From assembly GCA_022841625.1 (NCBI GenBank), contig JALHRD010000013.1, forward strand, positions 88,577 to 145,307: 56,731 nucleotides of DNA, in the 5' to 3' direction. This document shows, piece by piece, positions 1 to 12,091 of this stretch. The stretch's first letter is position 1; each line of letters begins with the position of its first letter. Below the pieces are notes generated by a model, which was not told the origin of the DNA, made no database searches, and saw only the letters and a program-made list of their open reading frames with translations. Made by a program: the position numbers and the translations under genes. This DNA is from Xanthobacteraceae bacterium. GTDB lineage: Bacteria > Pseudomonadota > Alphaproteobacteria > Rhizobiales > Xanthobacteraceae.

Positions 1-1345
1 TGCGGGCGGCGTCCACGCGGCTCATCTGGCCGGCGCCGATGCCGACGGTCGCGCGGTCCTTGGCGTAAACAATGGTGTTCGATTTGACGTGTTTGGCGAT
101 GCGGAATGCGAATGTCAGGTCGTTGAGTTCGGCATCGCTGGGCGCACGTTTGGTGACGACCTTGAGCTCCATCGCGTCGACCACCGCACTGTCGCGCGAC
201 TGCACCAGGAGCCCGCCGGCGAGCGACTTCACGGTCAGGCCGTTGCCGCGCGGGTCGGGCAGGCCGCCGGCCAGCAATAGGCGCAGGTTTTTCTTGGCGC
301 CAACAATGGCGATCGCCTCAGGGCTGGCATCCGGCGCGATGATGACTTCGGTGAAGATTTCGGTGATCGCGCGGGCGGCGTCTGCGTCGAGCGTACGATT
401 GAGCGCGACAATTCCGCCAAATGCCGAGACCGGGTCACAGCGCAGCGCCTTGGCATAGGCATCGAGGATGGTCGAACCCTCGGCAACGCCGCAGGGGTTG
501 GCGTGCTTGATAATGGCGACCGCGGCGGTGCGTTTGGGGTCGAATTCGGCGACACATTCATAGGCCGCGTCGGTGTCATTGAGGTTGTTGTAGGAAAGTT
601 GCTTGCCCTGCACTTGTCGCGCGGTGGCGACGCCGGGGCGTTGTTCCGGCGAACGATAGAACGCCGCCTGCTGGTGCGGGTTTTCGCCGTAGCGCAGCGC
701 CTCCGCGAGGGTGCCGCCGAAAGCGCGGTATGCCGGCGCAACGTCGCCCAGCATTTGGGCAAACCAATTCGAGATCGCGGCGTCATAGACGGCGGTGCGT
801 GCATAGGCCTTGGCCGCGAGCTTACGACGGAGCGTCGGCGTCGTGCCGCCATGCTGCTTGAGGTCGTCGAGCACGGCCGCGTAGTCTGCGGCATCGACCA
901 CAACCGCGACATCGCCGTGGTTTTTGGCAGCGGCGCGAATCATGGCCGGGCCGCCGATGTCGATATTCTCAATGCAGGTCTCGAATCCGGCGCCGTTCGC
1001 GACCGTTTCTTCGAATGGATAGAGATTGACCACCAGGAGATCGATCGGGCGGATGCCGTGCGCCTGCATGGCGTCGGCGTGCTCCTTATTGTCGCGGATC
1101 GCCAGCAGGCCGCCATGCACCTTCGGGTGGAGCGTCTTGACGCGGCCGTCCATCATTTCCGGGAAGCCGGTGAGTTCGGATACTTCGGTCACCGCGAGCC
1201 CGGCGTCGGCCAATGCTTTTCGGGTGCCGCCGGTCGACACCAGTTCCACCCCCCGCGCGCTTAGCGCGCGCGCGAAATCGATCAAACCGGCCTTGTCGGA
1301 AACCGAAATCAAGGCGCGGGCTATGCGGCGGATTTGCTCGGTCAT
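1..1345 (-). CDS. purH: Bifunctional AICAR formyltransferase / IMP cyclohydrolase (3' end off the window)
   Basis: PurH catalyses the last two steps of de novo IMP synthesis in the cytoplasm: formylation of AICAR, then ring closure. The minus-strand frame is open from an ATG at 1345 to the left edge, giving about 448 of the usual ~530 residues, so only the C-terminal end is missing. The N-terminal cyclohydrolase (MGS-like) domain shows STGGT near residue 37 and [10 protein letters not shown] near 70. The transformylase domain shows KHANPCG near 280, whose Lys-His pair is catalytic in the family. The next upstream gene (heparinase-like) ends 69 bases away on the same strand. The identity is firm; the start MTEQIRR fits the family. 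Confidence 0.96.
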   Translation of the reverse strand, partial: MTEQIRRIARALISVSDKAGLIDFARALSARGVELVSTGGTRKALADAGLAVTEVSELTGFPEMMDGRVKTLHPKVHGGLLAIRDNKEHADAMQAHGIRPIDLLVVNLYPFEETVANGAGFETCIENIDIGGPAMIRAAAKNHGDVAVVVDAADYAAVLDDLKQHGGTTPTLRRKLAAKAYARTAVYDAAISNWFAQMLGDVAPAYRAFGGTLAEALRYGENPHQQAAFYRSPEQRPGVATARQVQGKQLSYNNLNDTDAAYECVAEFDPKRTAAVAIIKHANPCGVAEGSTILDAYAKALRCDPVSAFGGIVALNRTLDADAARAITEIFTEVIIAPDASPEAIAIVGAKKNLRLLLAGGLPDPRGNGLTVKSLAGGLLVQSRDSAVVDAMELKVVTKRAPSDAELNDLTFAFRIAKHVKSNTIVYAKDRATVGIGAGQMSRVDAAR

Positions 1346-1414
1346 TGGCGGTGTTCCAGTTTCACTTTATACGGCCCAACGGTCCGCTCCTGCCAGCGGA
1401 AGTGGGCCGGACAC

Positions 1415-3232
1415 TCACTTCTTCGGTTGCTTTGGTTCCTCGCTGCGGCCGCGGCGCGGTCTTGGCGTCGGCGAGGCCGCGATCATCGAGAGCGTCCATT
1501 GCACCCGCGCGATCTTGCGGGCGCGGCCGTAGATGACGATCTGCAGGGTGCGGCGCGGTCCATCGTTGCTGGAGAGGTAGACGCTCTCCTCGATTTCGAC
1601 GCGATCCTCATAGGCGTTGAAGGTCCATACCTCCTTGTTGGGTAAGGTCAGCATGGCGCCATGGGATTCCTGATTGCGCACAGCTTTGATCGTGGGATGC
1701 AAATGGAATCGCAGCGCGAACTGATCGAAATTCGGGGCGATCTCGCCATGGCTCGGGTTGAACTGCTCCTCGCCGTCGAGGCGCTGACCGTCGGCCGATA
1801 ACCGCAGAGAGCGGCGGTGGATGACGCCGAAATTATCCGCATATCCGTCATGCGACGCCGCCAGCACACGCGCGCCATCGGATTCCTCGTCGCGGGTGAT
1901 GTCGATGGTGTGCGGTCCGCCGACAATGGGCGCGCCCTGTAGCATCCGTCGAAGCGGCCCGGATTCGACGAAACGGCACGACGAGGTGTCGTTGAAGGTT
2001 GCGGTCGAATGCGCGCTGGTGGCGCGTGCAACCTCTCGCCAACTGTCGCGGCCGATCGCGGGCAGACCGCAATTGACAATGATCCGATTGGATTTTGCGG
2101 ACAGTTCGAACGACAGGCAGCCGGCATGTGCTTCCTGGCTGACGGCGATTGGCGGTGGCGCCCCGGTATCCATAATGACGACCGTTTCGTTCGAGTCGAT
2201 GCGCTGGTAGCCGGAGTGGAGCGCATTCGCGACCGGCGTTCCGCGCGCATCGTCGTAAGCCAGGATGGTGCTCAAGAGGTCGGAGCGGGTTGGTCCCATG
2301 CCGTTAAACAGTGCGAAATTGCCGTCGCCATGCCGGAAAAACCGCAGCATTGGCATCATGCGGTCGATGGCATGCATTAGCGGCGCCGGCGGCGGCATGT
2401 TGCGGGAGGTAAATACCTGTCGCAGCGGCAGGAGGTCGATCAGCAGACCGATCAATGCACCGGGGTTGCGGCTGATATGGCCGCCATCGGGCAGGATCTG
2501 ACGCTGAAGTTCGTCGCCGAGGCGTTTGGCTGCGGGTTTGATGTAACGCGCCTGATTGGCCATGCACAAGGACGCATAGACTTCGGCGATGATGCACAAG
2601 AGGCGCGGCAGGCCGTCGCGGGCATCGCCTGTGGTATAGCGTAAGTGTCGAACCTGGCGTGTCAGGCTGCGCATGAAGCGCCGGTAAAACCGGACGTCGG
2701 ATTCGTCGAGCATCAGCGGCGCTTGGCTGATCCAGGAAATGATCCGCCGGGCGGTAACCTCGGGGCGCCGGGCGGCCGCGTTGCGGAAGCCGTTAAGGGA
2801 AATCCACTCGTCGACCAGCGCGCGCGCATTGGCGCGGGTGATCCCGGTGTCAGCCGCGCGCAGGTGGCGCAGCCAATTGAAGCCGTGCAGAGCTGCCGCC
2901 CATTCTTCGGATGGTGGCCTGATTTCGAACGGCGAGCGGGCATCGCACACTACGACCTTACCGCCAAACGAAAACCGGCCGGCGTAGATTTCGTTGGCGC
3001 GTGTGACGTCCGAGGTGCGCAGGTCCTGCGGCGCGATCAGGAGTCGGTCGGTGGCGCCGCCAAAGAACGGCAGCCGCGCGAGCGGTGCGCCGGTCAAAAG
3101 GCTGAGCAGCCTGCGCCCCAGTCCCCGCAACAAATAGACGGATAGCCGGGTCCGTTCTGCGACCGTAGCGCGCGCCGACAACGCTTTCGCCCTCCGTGTT
3201 ACTTGCGTACCGTGATTCCGCGTCCGGACCAT
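1415..3232 (-). CDS. Heparinase II/III family protein
   Basis: About 605 residues. The C-terminal half carries the heparinase II/III-like beta-rich fold (from about residue 370, with HAGCLSFELS and an AHSTATFNDTSS stretch typical of the family); the N-terminal half is the alpha/alpha-toroid-like region. Members lie beside purH and rsmB in many Rhizobiales genomes, and their substrate is not established, although polysaccharide lyase activity is the family expectation. The frame extends upstream to a TTG at 3388 inside rsmB, but the first ATG, at 3232, avoids that overlap and is followed by plausible sequence. No clear Shine-Dalgarno sequence precedes either start, and I see no signal peptide. 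Confidence 0.85.
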   Translation of the reverse strand: MVRTRNHGTQVTRRAKALSARATVAERTRLSVYLLRGLGRRLLSLLTGAPLARLPFFGGATDRLLIAPQDLRTSDVTRANEIYAGRFSFGGKVVVCDARSPFEIRPPSEEWAAALHGFNWLRHLRAADTGITRANARALVDEWISLNGFRNAAARRPEVTARRIISWISQAPLMLDESDVRFYRRFMRSLTRQVRHLRYTTGDARDGLPRLLCIIAEVYASLCMANQARYIKPAAKRLGDELQRQILPDGGHISRNPGALIGLLIDLLPLRQVFTSRNMPPPAPLMHAIDRMMPMLRFFRHGDGNFALFNGMGPTRSDLLSTILAYDDARGTPVANALHSGYQRIDSNETVVIMDTGAPPPIAVSQEAHAGCLSFELSAKSNRIIVNCGLPAIGRDSWREVARATSAHSTATFNDTSSCRFVESGPLRRMLQGAPIVGGPHTIDITRDEESDGARVLAASHDGYADNFGVIHRRSLRLSADGQRLDGEEQFNPSHGEIAPNFDQFALRFHLHPTIKAVRNQESHGAMLTLPNKEVWTFNAYEDRVEIEESVYLSSNDGPRRTLQIVIYGRARKIARVQWTLSMIAASPTPRPRRGRSEEPKQPKK

Positions 3233-3347
3233 AGCGAAGGGCGGGACGGCGGCCAACCGGCGGTTCGATCCTGGTGTGTTCTGCCCAGGCAGGGCGCCGG
3301 TTTCGCAGCGACCATTGTCGATCAAAAAGCTGGCCGGCGATTGCTGC

Positions 3348-4694
3348 TCAGCTTTTGCGTTCCAACCGGCAGGCGTAAAAGCCGTCAAGGCCGCTTAGTT
3401 GTGGGTTGGGATCGGATAAATGGCAAGGCAGCGTCCGGAGATCGCCGGCTGTATCCAAGAATTCCACACAGCCATGGACATCGCTTGCGACCAGCGGGCG
3501 TCGCTGCAAGCGGGGATCGCGGGCTAGCAGATCTTCGACCACCTCCAGGCCCTCGTCCGGTTCCAGCGAGCATGTGCAATATACAATGGTACCACCAGGC
3601 CGCGTCAGCTCGACCGCCTGCGCCAGCAGCCGGCGCTGGAGCGTGGCGAGCGCCGCAATATCGGATTCTTGCTTCAGCCACGGAATGTCTGGGTGGCGGC
3701 GGATCGTGCCGGTTGCGGAGCAGGGTGCATCAAGCAAGACGGTATCGAACGGCCCCGCTTGCCAGGCGGTGATATCGGCATGAACAACTTCTGCGGTCAG
3801 GCCGAGCCGTGCCAGATTTTGGCTCAATCGCTCAAGTCTTGGCGCGGAGCGATCGACCGCGGTTACGCGCGCGCCGGCGGTGGCGAGCTGGGCGGTCTTC
3901 CCGCCTGGCGCGGCACACAGGTCGGCGACCGTCTTGCCGCGCACATCGCCAAGCAATTGCGCCGGCAGCGCCGCCGCCGCGTCCTGCACCCACCACGCGC
4001 CCTCGGCAAAGCCAGGTAGGCGCGAGACCGGCCCTTGGACGATGGCGCGAACCGTTCCGGTCGGCAGCACGCGGCCGCCCAAAGTTTCGGCCCAATGCGC
4101 GGGATCGCTCTTGACGGTGATGTCGAGCGCCGGCTCCTGACTGTTGGCAGCAGCAATGGCCTGCGTAAGCGCGAGCCCATAGGTCCGCTGCCAGCGGGCG
4201 ATCAGCCAGGCGGGCGTGTCGAGCGTGGCGGAATCGATGTCATGCACTTGCTGCGCGGCATTCTGTGTAACGCGCCGCAGCACCGCATTGACCAATCCGA
4301 TATAACGTCGCGCGTGCCGTTCCGCCTGGACCAGCCGCACCGACAGATCGACCGCGGCATGGTCGGGCACCTCGAACCAAAGGATCTGGGCGGCGCCCAG
4401 CAACAGCGCGGTTTCGACCCGCGCCGCATTGGCCGGAATACCGCGCTCGAGATAACGGCCGAGGAGGTGGCGCAGCGTGCCGAGTCGCCGCAGCACCGTC
4501 GCCACCAGCCGGCGGGTGAGGGCGCGATCGCGCTCGGACAGCGCCGCGATCCCGGGATGCATGCCGCTGCCGTCGAACTGGTCGTCAAGCGCGCGATGGC
4601 GGCGCAATACGCCGTCAAGGATATCGGCCGCGACTCGGCGCGCTGGCAGGCCTTGCGGATCGCTCGGTGGGGAATTCATGCGAACCTGTCGCAT
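3348..4694 (-). CDS. rsmB: 16S rRNA (cytosine-967-C5)-methyltransferase RsmB/Fmu
   Basis: Methylates C967 of 16S rRNA using S-adenosylmethionine. The 448-residue protein has a NusB-like N-terminal RNA-binding domain (about 15-165) and a Rossmann methyltransferase domain (about 235-448). The SAM-binding loop DLCAAPGGKTAQL is present, as are both catalytic cysteine motifs: DAPCSATGT near residue 320 and CTCSLEPDEG near 370. The start at 4694 gives MRQVRMN; an ATG five codons downstream is equally possible. It sits 40 bases after htpX on the same strand and probably shares transcripts with its neighbours. Confidence 0.95.
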   Translation of the reverse strand: MRQVRMNSPPSDPQGLPARRVAADILDGVLRRHRALDDQFDGSGMHPGIAALSERDRALTRRLVATVLRRLGTLRHLLGRYLERGIPANAARVETALLLGAAQILWFEVPDHAAVDLSVRLVQAERHARRYIGLVNAVLRRVTQNAAQQVHDIDSATLDTPAWLIARWQRTYGLALTQAIAAANSQEPALDITVKSDPAHWAETLGGRVLPTGTVRAIVQGPVSRLPGFAEGAWWVQDAAAALPAQLLGDVRGKTVADLCAAPGGKTAQLATAGARVTAVDRSAPRLERLSQNLARLGLTAEVVHADITAWQAGPFDTVLLDAPCSATGTIRRHPDIPWLKQESDIAALATLQRRLLAQAVELTRPGGTIVYCTCSLEPDEGLEVVEDLLARDPRLQRRPLVASDVHGCVEFLDTAGDLRTLPCHLSDPNPQLSGLDGFYACRLERKS

Positions 4695-4734
4695 GAATTG
4701 AAGCCGACTTCGAGCGGTTCAAGCGCGACTGAAC

Positions 4735-5673
4735 TTAACCCCAGGGTCCGCCCCGGCGGTTGCCCCATGGGCTGCCCGCGGCCGGCGCCTGGGTGCCGGC
4801 AACGCCGCGGCCTAGCGGTTGGCCCATTTCGGCCGCGAGCTGTTGCAGCGCCGCGATCCGGTTCTCGGTGGCGGGATGGGTGGCGAATAAATTGTCCCAG
4901 CCATGCCCGCCAATCAGCGGATTGATGATGAACATATGCGCGGTGGCGGGGTTCTGCTCCGCGCTGTGGTTTTCGATCTGCTGGGCGGCGCCCGAGATCT
5001 TGACCAGCCCCGAAATCAACGGGCCCGGCGTGCCCTGGATCATCGCGCCGAGCCGGTCGGCGGCATATTCGCGGGTCCGGCTGATTGCCATCTGCACCAG
5101 CATGGCGGCGATCGGCGCCAGGATCACCATGGCGAGCGTGCCAATGATGCCAAAGCCGTGATTGCTGTTGTTGCGATTGCCGCTGAACAGCATGCCGAAT
5201 TGCGCCAGCATCGAGATTGCGCCCGCGATGGTGGCGGTGATGGTCATGATCAGCGTGTCGCGATTTTTGATATGGGCGAGTTCGTGCGCGATCACGCCGG
5301 CGACTTCGTCGCGGCTCAGTGTGTTGAGCAGCCCGGTGGTGACCGCGACCGCGGAATTTTCCGGATTGCGGCCGGTGGCGAATGCATTGGGCTGCGGGTT
5401 GTCCATAATGAACACCTTCGGCATTGGCAGCCCGGCGCGGCCCGCCAACGCGCGCACCATGCGGTAGACGTCCGGCGCGGAACTCTCATCGACCTGTTGG
5501 GCGCCGTGCATCGACAAGACCAATTTGTCGGAGCGCCAATAGCTAAAGAGATTCATGCCGGCGGCGATCACCAGTGCGATCAGCGCACCGGTTTGCCCGC
5601 CAATCAGGTAGCCGACGCCCATGAACAGGGCGGTGAGCCCTGCCAGCAGAATGGCCGTCCGAAAGTAATTCAT
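4735..5673 (-). CDS. htpX: Membrane zinc metalloprotease HtpX
   Basis: HtpX is an inner-membrane M48 protease that degrades misfolded membrane proteins. The 312-residue product starts [12 protein letters not shown] and has two N-terminal membrane segments (about 5-45). The zinc motif HELAH is at about 130-134, two further hydrophobic stretches follow (about 145-205), and the downstream glutamate lies in [12 protein letters not shown]. The ATG at 5673 is preceded by GGAGAG at good spacing, which decides the start over an upstream TTG. The C-terminus is a Gly/Arg-rich tail. Length and motifs are normal for the family. Confidence 0.97.
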   Translation of the reverse strand: MNYFRTAILLAGLTALFMGVGYLIGGQTGALIALVIAAGMNLFSYWRSDKLVLSMHGAQQVDESSAPDVYRMVRALAGRAGLPMPKVFIMDNPQPNAFATGRNPENSAVAVTTGLLNTLSRDEVAGVIAHELAHIKNRDTLIMTITATIAGAISMLAQFGMLFSGNRNNSNHGFGIIGTLAMVILAPIAAMLVQMAISRTREYAADRLGAMIQGTPGPLISGLVKISGAAQQIENHSAEQNPATAHMFIINPLIGGHGWDNLFATHPATENRIAALQQLAAEMGQPLGRGVAGTQAPAAGSPWGNRRGGPWG

Positions 5674-5844
5674 CGCGCTCTCCAAGCGGCCGGGCGGGTT
5701 TGGCTTAAGCGGCCGGCCAAGGCGGCAAGCACACCGCCGCGACAGAACATGGGAAACCGCGGCCCGGTCATCAAGATGGCCGGCGCGGCTGGGACTAAAT
5801 TATTGATAAAACACTAAAAACTCATGCCCCGCGCCGACCCGGGG

Positions 5845-6378
5845 TCACCGCATGACCACCACGGGGGTGCCGACGCCGACCCGGGCATAGAGATCGAGGA
5901 CGTGGTGGTTATGCATCCTGATGCAGCCATAGGACACAAAGCCGCCGATCGAGCCGGGCTGGTTGGTGCCGTGGATGGCATATTCGCCGCCACTCAGGGT
6001 CATCGCCGCGGCGCCCATCGGGTTGCGCGGCGAGCCGCCTTCGATGACGTCCGGCAGCTTCGGGTTGGCGCGTTTGATGTCGGCGGGGGGCGACCAGGCC
6101 GGCCGGATATGCTTGCCGTTAATATAGGAGGTGCCGGTCCATTGCTGGCCGGCGCGCCCGACCCCGACCGGATAACTGATGGCGCGGTCCGGCCCGATCA
6201 CCAGGAACAGGCGGCGCTGATTGGTCCGGACCACGATGGTGCCGACCGGATAGCCCTGGAAAGCGACGGTGGCTTGCGCTTGCGCCGGGCGCGCGGTGGA
6301 ATCGATTGCAGTGACGCCAACGACGGCGGCCACGACCGCCAGACAATGCATGAGATAGGACATCATTGAACCCGACAT
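5845..6378 (-). CDS. Exported L,D-transpeptidase (YkuD/ErfK family)
   Basis: A 177-residue protein with an N-terminal hydrophobic export signal (about 5-34, ending near AQA) followed by a YkuD domain. The active site appears as HGTNQPGSIG (His136) and SYGCIRMHN with Cys152 and Arg154; most relatives have SHGC, so Tyr replaces the first His of that motif. Such enzymes crosslink peptidoglycan or attach lipoproteins in the periplasm. It lies 171 bases upstream of htpX on the same strand. ATGs at 6366 and 6363 are alternative starts. About 197 bases upstream hold no gene and probably the promoter. Confidence 0.9.
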   Translation of the reverse strand: MSGSMMSYLMHCLAVVAAVVGVTAIDSTARPAQAQATVAFQGYPVGTIVVRTNQRRLFLVIGPDRAISYPVGVGRAGQQWTGTSYINGKHIRPAWSPPADIKRANPKLPDVIEGGSPRNPMGAAAMTLSGGEYAIHGTNQPGSIGGFVSYGCIRMHNHHVLDLYARVGVGTPVVVMR

Positions 6379-6575
6379 GTTCGAACCGCTTGTTGTGTTT
6401 CCGGCTCAGCCGCTAGTGCACAATAGTACCGGCAAACGTCCCGCAACTTCAGAGGAAAGCGTGCAGGAATCGTTGATTTCCCGAATTTGTCCGAGCCCTG
6501 TGACGCGCCTGCCACAGCCGTCCTTGCGGTCCCCTGAGCGGTTAGGCCTTGTCCCACCGGCCGCGCAAGAACAGG

Positions 6576-7139
6576 TCACGCCGATCCGTAAATGTCATCC
6601 ATGGCGAGCGCAATCCCGGGTGGATCGAGCGCGATGCTGCCCTCGGTGATGATATGGGTGAGGATGGTGTCACCCGAGCCGCGGGCGTGGTGAACGACGG
6701 AACGCTGGGTTGGGTCGACAATGAGATAGTGCGCCACGCTTGGCAGCCGGAAGTAGCTGGAAAGCTTCAACGAGACGTCAACACGGCGCGATGATGGCGA
6801 CAGCACTTCGACGAGAAGAACGGGATTGGGTACCTCAAGTGCGGTGGGTTCGAGTTTCGGCCCGCAATATACGAGGGCATCAGGCTCATAAGCTGTTGCA
6901 TCGTCGATCCTGACCGTCGGGCCGTCGGTCAGAGCAAAACAGGGAAGACTTCGCTGACGAATCCCGGCAACCAGAGCCATATAGATTGCGCCCTTGACTT
7001 CGGTGTGTGCAACCGCCTCGGGCGACATTGCAAAGACCTCGCCTCTGAACAGCTCATAACGACCCGGTCGCCCGGCGGCCCACGCCAGGAATTCGTCAAC
7101 GGTCATGCGCGGCTTGGTCAGCACGTTCATGGGCGACAT
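6576..7139 (-). CDS. Uma2 family (DUF820) restriction-endonuclease-like protein
   Basis: About 187 residues from MSPMNVLTKPRMTVDEFLAW. The Uma2 fold is a PD-(D/E)XK nuclease; the expected acidic positions are visible in GRYELFRGEV, YEPDALVYC and LLVEVLSPSS. The biological role of Uma2 proteins is not settled; they are abundant in cyanobacteria and scattered in proteobacteria. The open frame extends about 46 codons upstream into a dispersed repeat, but that part reads as repeat sequence, so an ATG at 7139 or 7130 is preferred. The gene stands alone between the L,D-transpeptidase and acs. Confidence 0.8.
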   Translation of the reverse strand: MSPMNVLTKPRMTVDEFLAWAAGRPGRYELFRGEVFAMSPEAVAHTEVKGAIYMALVAGIRQRSLPCFALTDGPTVRIDDATAYEPDALVYCGPKLEPTALEVPNPVLLVEVLSPSSRRVDVSLKLSSYFRLPSVAHYLIVDPTQRSVVHHARGSGDTILTHIITEGSIALDPPGIALAMDDIYGSA

Positions 7140-7210
7140 TCTACCCGCATTGGCAACCCAACGCGAGAGCAGGCGGAGATCATGCCAGGACAATCGCGTA
7201 TGGAGTTTGG

Positions 7211-7315
7211 CCTCATGTTGAGGAGCATCGCAACGCCAAAGCGCTGCGATGCGTCTCGAAGCATGGGGCCGCCCCATCCTTCGAGACGCGGCCTTCGGCC
7301 GCTCTCAGGATGAGG
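7211..7315. repeat. Dispersed palindromic repeat (Rhizobiales type)
   Basis: Two hairpin-forming pieces: one with CATCGCA/TGCGATG arms around 7228-7253, and one around 7279-7312 with GCGGCC/GGCCGC arms. The CTCATG...GAGGAG and CTTCGAGACG words are typical of intergenic repeats in this bacterial group. It lies between Uma2 and acs, where it could act as an attenuator or mRNA stabiliser. No coding function is seen. Confidence 0.6.
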
Positions 7316-7344
7316 CGGACATCCATATGCGATAGCCTTGGAGA

Positions 7345-9300
<1,956 letters not shown>

Positions 9301-9556
9301 CGCTTCCTCCACCTTGCGCGGGGTTCCGACGTGCCGCCGTTTTGCGGCCATCCGCAACCCCGGATCCAAAGGCGCGTCGCTTAATTGACGCCATTATGCG
9401 CCGCCGCTCCAACGAGCGACAAGAGCGGGCCGGTAGCACTTTTGTCCAGGGGGAGCTTGGGTGCGATTTTGGGCGCCGAGCCGCCGTTCAGCCGGGTACG
9501 CCGCTCTTTTTTGGGCTATAGATAGAAGCATAAAGCAAAGTTCCGAGGAGAACGTG

Positions 9557-10057
9557 ATGATCCCCTATCGCGCTTTTGCCGCGATCCCGTTTCTTGCCAT
9601 TGCCCTGCTCTGGGGCGGTCCGGCATTGAGCCAACAACCGGCGCCTGAGTCGCTGGCGGCGGCGCGCGAAATGGCCGCGCGCATGCGTGCGGCCGATCAG
9701 TTCAAAGCCGTGCTCCCGATCATCATGAAGCAATTAAAGCCGTTGATCGCGCAGGGCCGCCCGGAGGTCGAGCGCGATTACGACAGCCTGTTGCCGGTGA
9801 TGCTGGCGGTGCTTGAAAAGCGTAGCGCCGAAGTGGTCGATGCCACCGCGGTGGTCTATGCGCGCCATTTTACCGTCGACGAACTGCGACAGCTCACCGC
9901 ATTCTACGGAACGGCGATCGGACAAAAGCTGTTGGAAAAACTACCCATGGTGACCCAGGAATCGATGGCGGCTGGCCAGAAAATCGGCGAAGCGATTGTC
10001 GGCGAGTTGCAGTCGCAGATGATTCAGGAGTTGCGCAAGCGTGGCCACAAGATCTGA
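9557..10057 (+). CDS. Secreted DUF2059 domain protein
   Basis: A 166-residue protein with a signal peptide (hydrophobic 5-24, cleavage near ALSQQ). The alpha-helical DUF2059 region ends in the typical FTVDELRQLTAFYGTAIGQK segment at about 103-122. DUF2059 has no established biochemical function. The ATG at 9557 follows GAGGAG and gives the expected signal peptide. The gene lies 46 bases upstream of a Bug receptor gene and may be cotranscribed with it. Confidence 0.85.
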   Translation: MIPYRAFAAIPFLAIALLWGGPALSQQPAPESLAAAREMAARMRAADQFKAVLPIIMKQLKPLIAQGRPEVERDYDSLLPVMLAVLEKRSAEVVDATAVVYARHFTVDELRQLTAFYGTAIGQKLLEKLPMVTQESMAAGQKIGEAIVGELQSQMIQELRKRGHKI

Positions 10058-10103
10058 AATTAATCAGCGCCGGATCGGCGTTTTCTCGGCAAAGGCATAT
10101 GGC

Positions 10104-11066
10104 ATGCATTGGTTGAGCGGGATTATTGTCGCGGTCGTCCTGGCGGGATCGACGGGTGCGCCATCGGCACAGCCCTATCCCAGCCAGCCGATTCGGTTGA
10201 TCGTGCCGTTTACGGCCGGCTCGCCCAACGATGTGGTGGCGCGGCTCCTGGTGCAGCAGCTCACCACCCGGCTCGGCCAGAGCATCGTCATCGACAATCG
10301 CCCCGGTGCCGGCACCAATGCCGGCACCAAGGCGGCGGCGTCCGCCGAGCCGAATGGCTATACGCTGCTGTTCAACAGTTCGAGCATCGTGGTGTCGCCC
10401 GCGATGTATAAGAATCCCGGCTACGATCCGCTCAAGAGCTTTGTGCCGGTCGCCAATACGGTGTTCGGCCATTGGGTAACGGGGATCGAGAAGTCGATCC
10501 CGGCCAATACCGTGGCGGAGTTCATCGCCCATGCCAAAGCCAATCCAGGCAAGCTCGCGTTCGGCTACGGGCAGGGCACGGCGCCGCAACTGGTCGGCGA
10601 GTGGTTCAAGGTCAAAAGCGGCATTGACCTCATCAGCGTGCCCTACAAAGGCGGCGCGCAAGCGGTGATCGACATGATCGGCGGTCGCATCCATCTCTAT
10701 ATCGGCACCACAGCGACAATCATGCCGCATATCAGAGAGGGCAGCATCAAGGCGATCTCGGTGTGGAGTCCCAAGCGCTATCCGGAATTGCCGAAAGTTC
10801 CGACCATGATCGAGAGCGGCTATCCCGGGATTGCCGTCGGCTTTTGGGCTGGACTGTGGGCGCCGGCCGGCACGCCCGACGCAATCGTCAAGCGGCTCAA
10901 TGAGGCGACCAATGACAGCCTGCGCTCGGCGGAGATGAAGGCCAGCCTCGAAAAGCTCGGACTCGAACCGGTGATTCAAACCCCACAACAGTTCGGCCAG
11001 TTCATTCGCGACGAACTGCCGCGCTGGGCGGAGATTGTCAAAGTCAGCGGGGTGCAGGGCGACTGA
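10104..11066 (+). CDS. Bug/TctC family tripartite tricarboxylate transporter substrate-binding protein (orphan)
   Basis: A 320-residue periplasmic binding protein. It has a signal peptide (MHWLSGIIVAVVLAG, cleavage near SAQ), then the family start YPSQPIRLIVPFTAGSPNDV, the NRPGAGTNAG loop and the C-terminal VPTMIESGYPG segment. Bug proteins bind carboxylates or other small organic acids and deliver them to TctAB. No tctAB lies nearby, so this is an orphan receptor and its ligand cannot be read. A GTG at 10041 in frame would overlap the preceding gene; the ATG at 10104 gives a proper signal peptide. It is followed 45 bases later by a second Bug gene. Confidence 0.9.
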   Translation: MHWLSGIIVAVVLAGSTGAPSAQPYPSQPIRLIVPFTAGSPNDVVARLLVQQLTTRLGQSIVIDNRPGAGTNAGTKAAASAEPNGYTLLFNSSSIVVSPAMYKNPGYDPLKSFVPVANTVFGHWVTGIEKSIPANTVAEFIAHAKANPGKLAFGYGQGTAPQLVGEWFKVKSGIDLISVPYKGGAQAVIDMIGGRIHLYIGTTATIMPHIREGSIKAISVWSPKRYPELPKVPTMIESGYPGIAVGFWAGLWAPAGTPDAIVKRLNEATNDSLRSAEMKASLEKLGLEPVIQTPQQFGQFIRDELPRWAEIVKVSGVQGD

Positions 11067-11111
11067 CGTTGCCCAATCGACGACAAGAGCAATAATCGTC
11101 CGGAGGAAATC

Positions 11112-12083
11112 ATGGTCAGGCTGTTGGCGGCGATTGCGGCGATCGGGTTCTGCTTTGCTGCGTCGCTCGCCAATGCGCAAAGCTTTCCCAATCGGCCGAT
11201 CCGGCTGATTGTGTCGTTTCCGCCGGGCGGCGCAACCGACGTGATTGCGCGCACCGTCGGCGCGCCGTTGGGGCAGCGCCTCGGCCAGAACGTGGTGGTC
11301 GACAACCGGCCCGGATCGAACGGCAATATCTCCGCCGAGCTTGCCGCTAACGCCAAGCCCGACGGCCACACCCTGCTGCTCGGCTCCGACAGCCTGTTCG
11401 GCATCAATCCGCATCTGTATTCCAAGATGCCGGTCGATTTGCGCAAGGCGTTCGTGCCGGTCACCAATCTCGTCACCAATCTCATTCTGTTGACCGTCAA
11501 TCCCGATAAGGTTGCGGCCAAGACGTTGCCGGAATTTGTCGAACTTGCGCGCAAGGCGAACCCGCCGCTGTTCTATGCGTCGATCGGCAATGGCAGCCAG
11601 CATCACATCGCCATGGAAATGCTAAAGCGGCATGCCGGGATCAATCTCACCCATGTGCCGTATAAGGGCGGTGGACCAGCCGCCATCGCGACGGTCGGCG
11701 GCGAAACGCTCGCCATGTTCGGCGGCGGCGCTGTGGTGCCGCTGGTGCGATCGGGCAAGCTGCGCGCGCTGGCGGTGAGCGGCGCCAAACGCTCGTCGTC
11801 GTTCCCAGACCTGCCGACGGTTGGCGAATACTATCCCGGTTTCATGGTGACGATCTGGCAGGGCTTGTTTGCGCCCGCCGGCACGCCGCCCGATATCGTG
11901 ACCAAACTGCGCACCGAAGTGCAGGCGGTGCTCAAGATGCCGGATATCGCGCAGAAGCTGATCGATGCCGGTTCCGGCGAACCGTCGTTGATTTCGGTCG
12001 AGGAATTCTCCGCGATGATCGCCAACGATTATGTGCGCTACGGCAAGATCATCCAGGAAACCGGCATCAAGGTCGACAACTGA
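11112..12083 (+). CDS. Bug/TctC family substrate-binding protein (orphan)
   Basis: A 323-residue relative of the gene just upstream. The signal peptide ends near NAQ. The NRPIRLIVSFPPGGATDV start and the NRPGSNGN loop are Bug hallmarks, and the C-terminal half has LPTVGEYYPG. Its ATG is preceded by CGGAGGAAATC, an excellent ribosome binding site. It is likely cotranscribed with the 10104 gene and points towards a third Bug gene on the opposite strand, ending 8 bases from it. The three are clearly diverged paralogues rather than recent copies. The ligand is unknown. Confidence 0.92.
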   Translation: MVRLLAAIAAIGFCFAASLANAQSFPNRPIRLIVSFPPGGATDVIARTVGAPLGQRLGQNVVVDNRPGSNGNISAELAANAKPDGHTLLLGSDSLFGINPHLYSKMPVDLRKAFVPVTNLVTNLILLTVNPDKVAAKTLPEFVELARKANPPLFYASIGNGSQHHIAMEMLKRHAGINLTHVPYKGGGPAAIATVGGETLAMFGGGAVVPLVRSGKLRALAVSGAKRSSSFPDLPTVGEYYPGFMVTIWQGLFAPAGTPPDIVTKLRTEVQAVLKMPDIAQKLIDAGSGEPSLISVEEFSAMIANDYVRYGKIIQETGIKVDN

Positions 12084-12091
12084 TCCTGAGG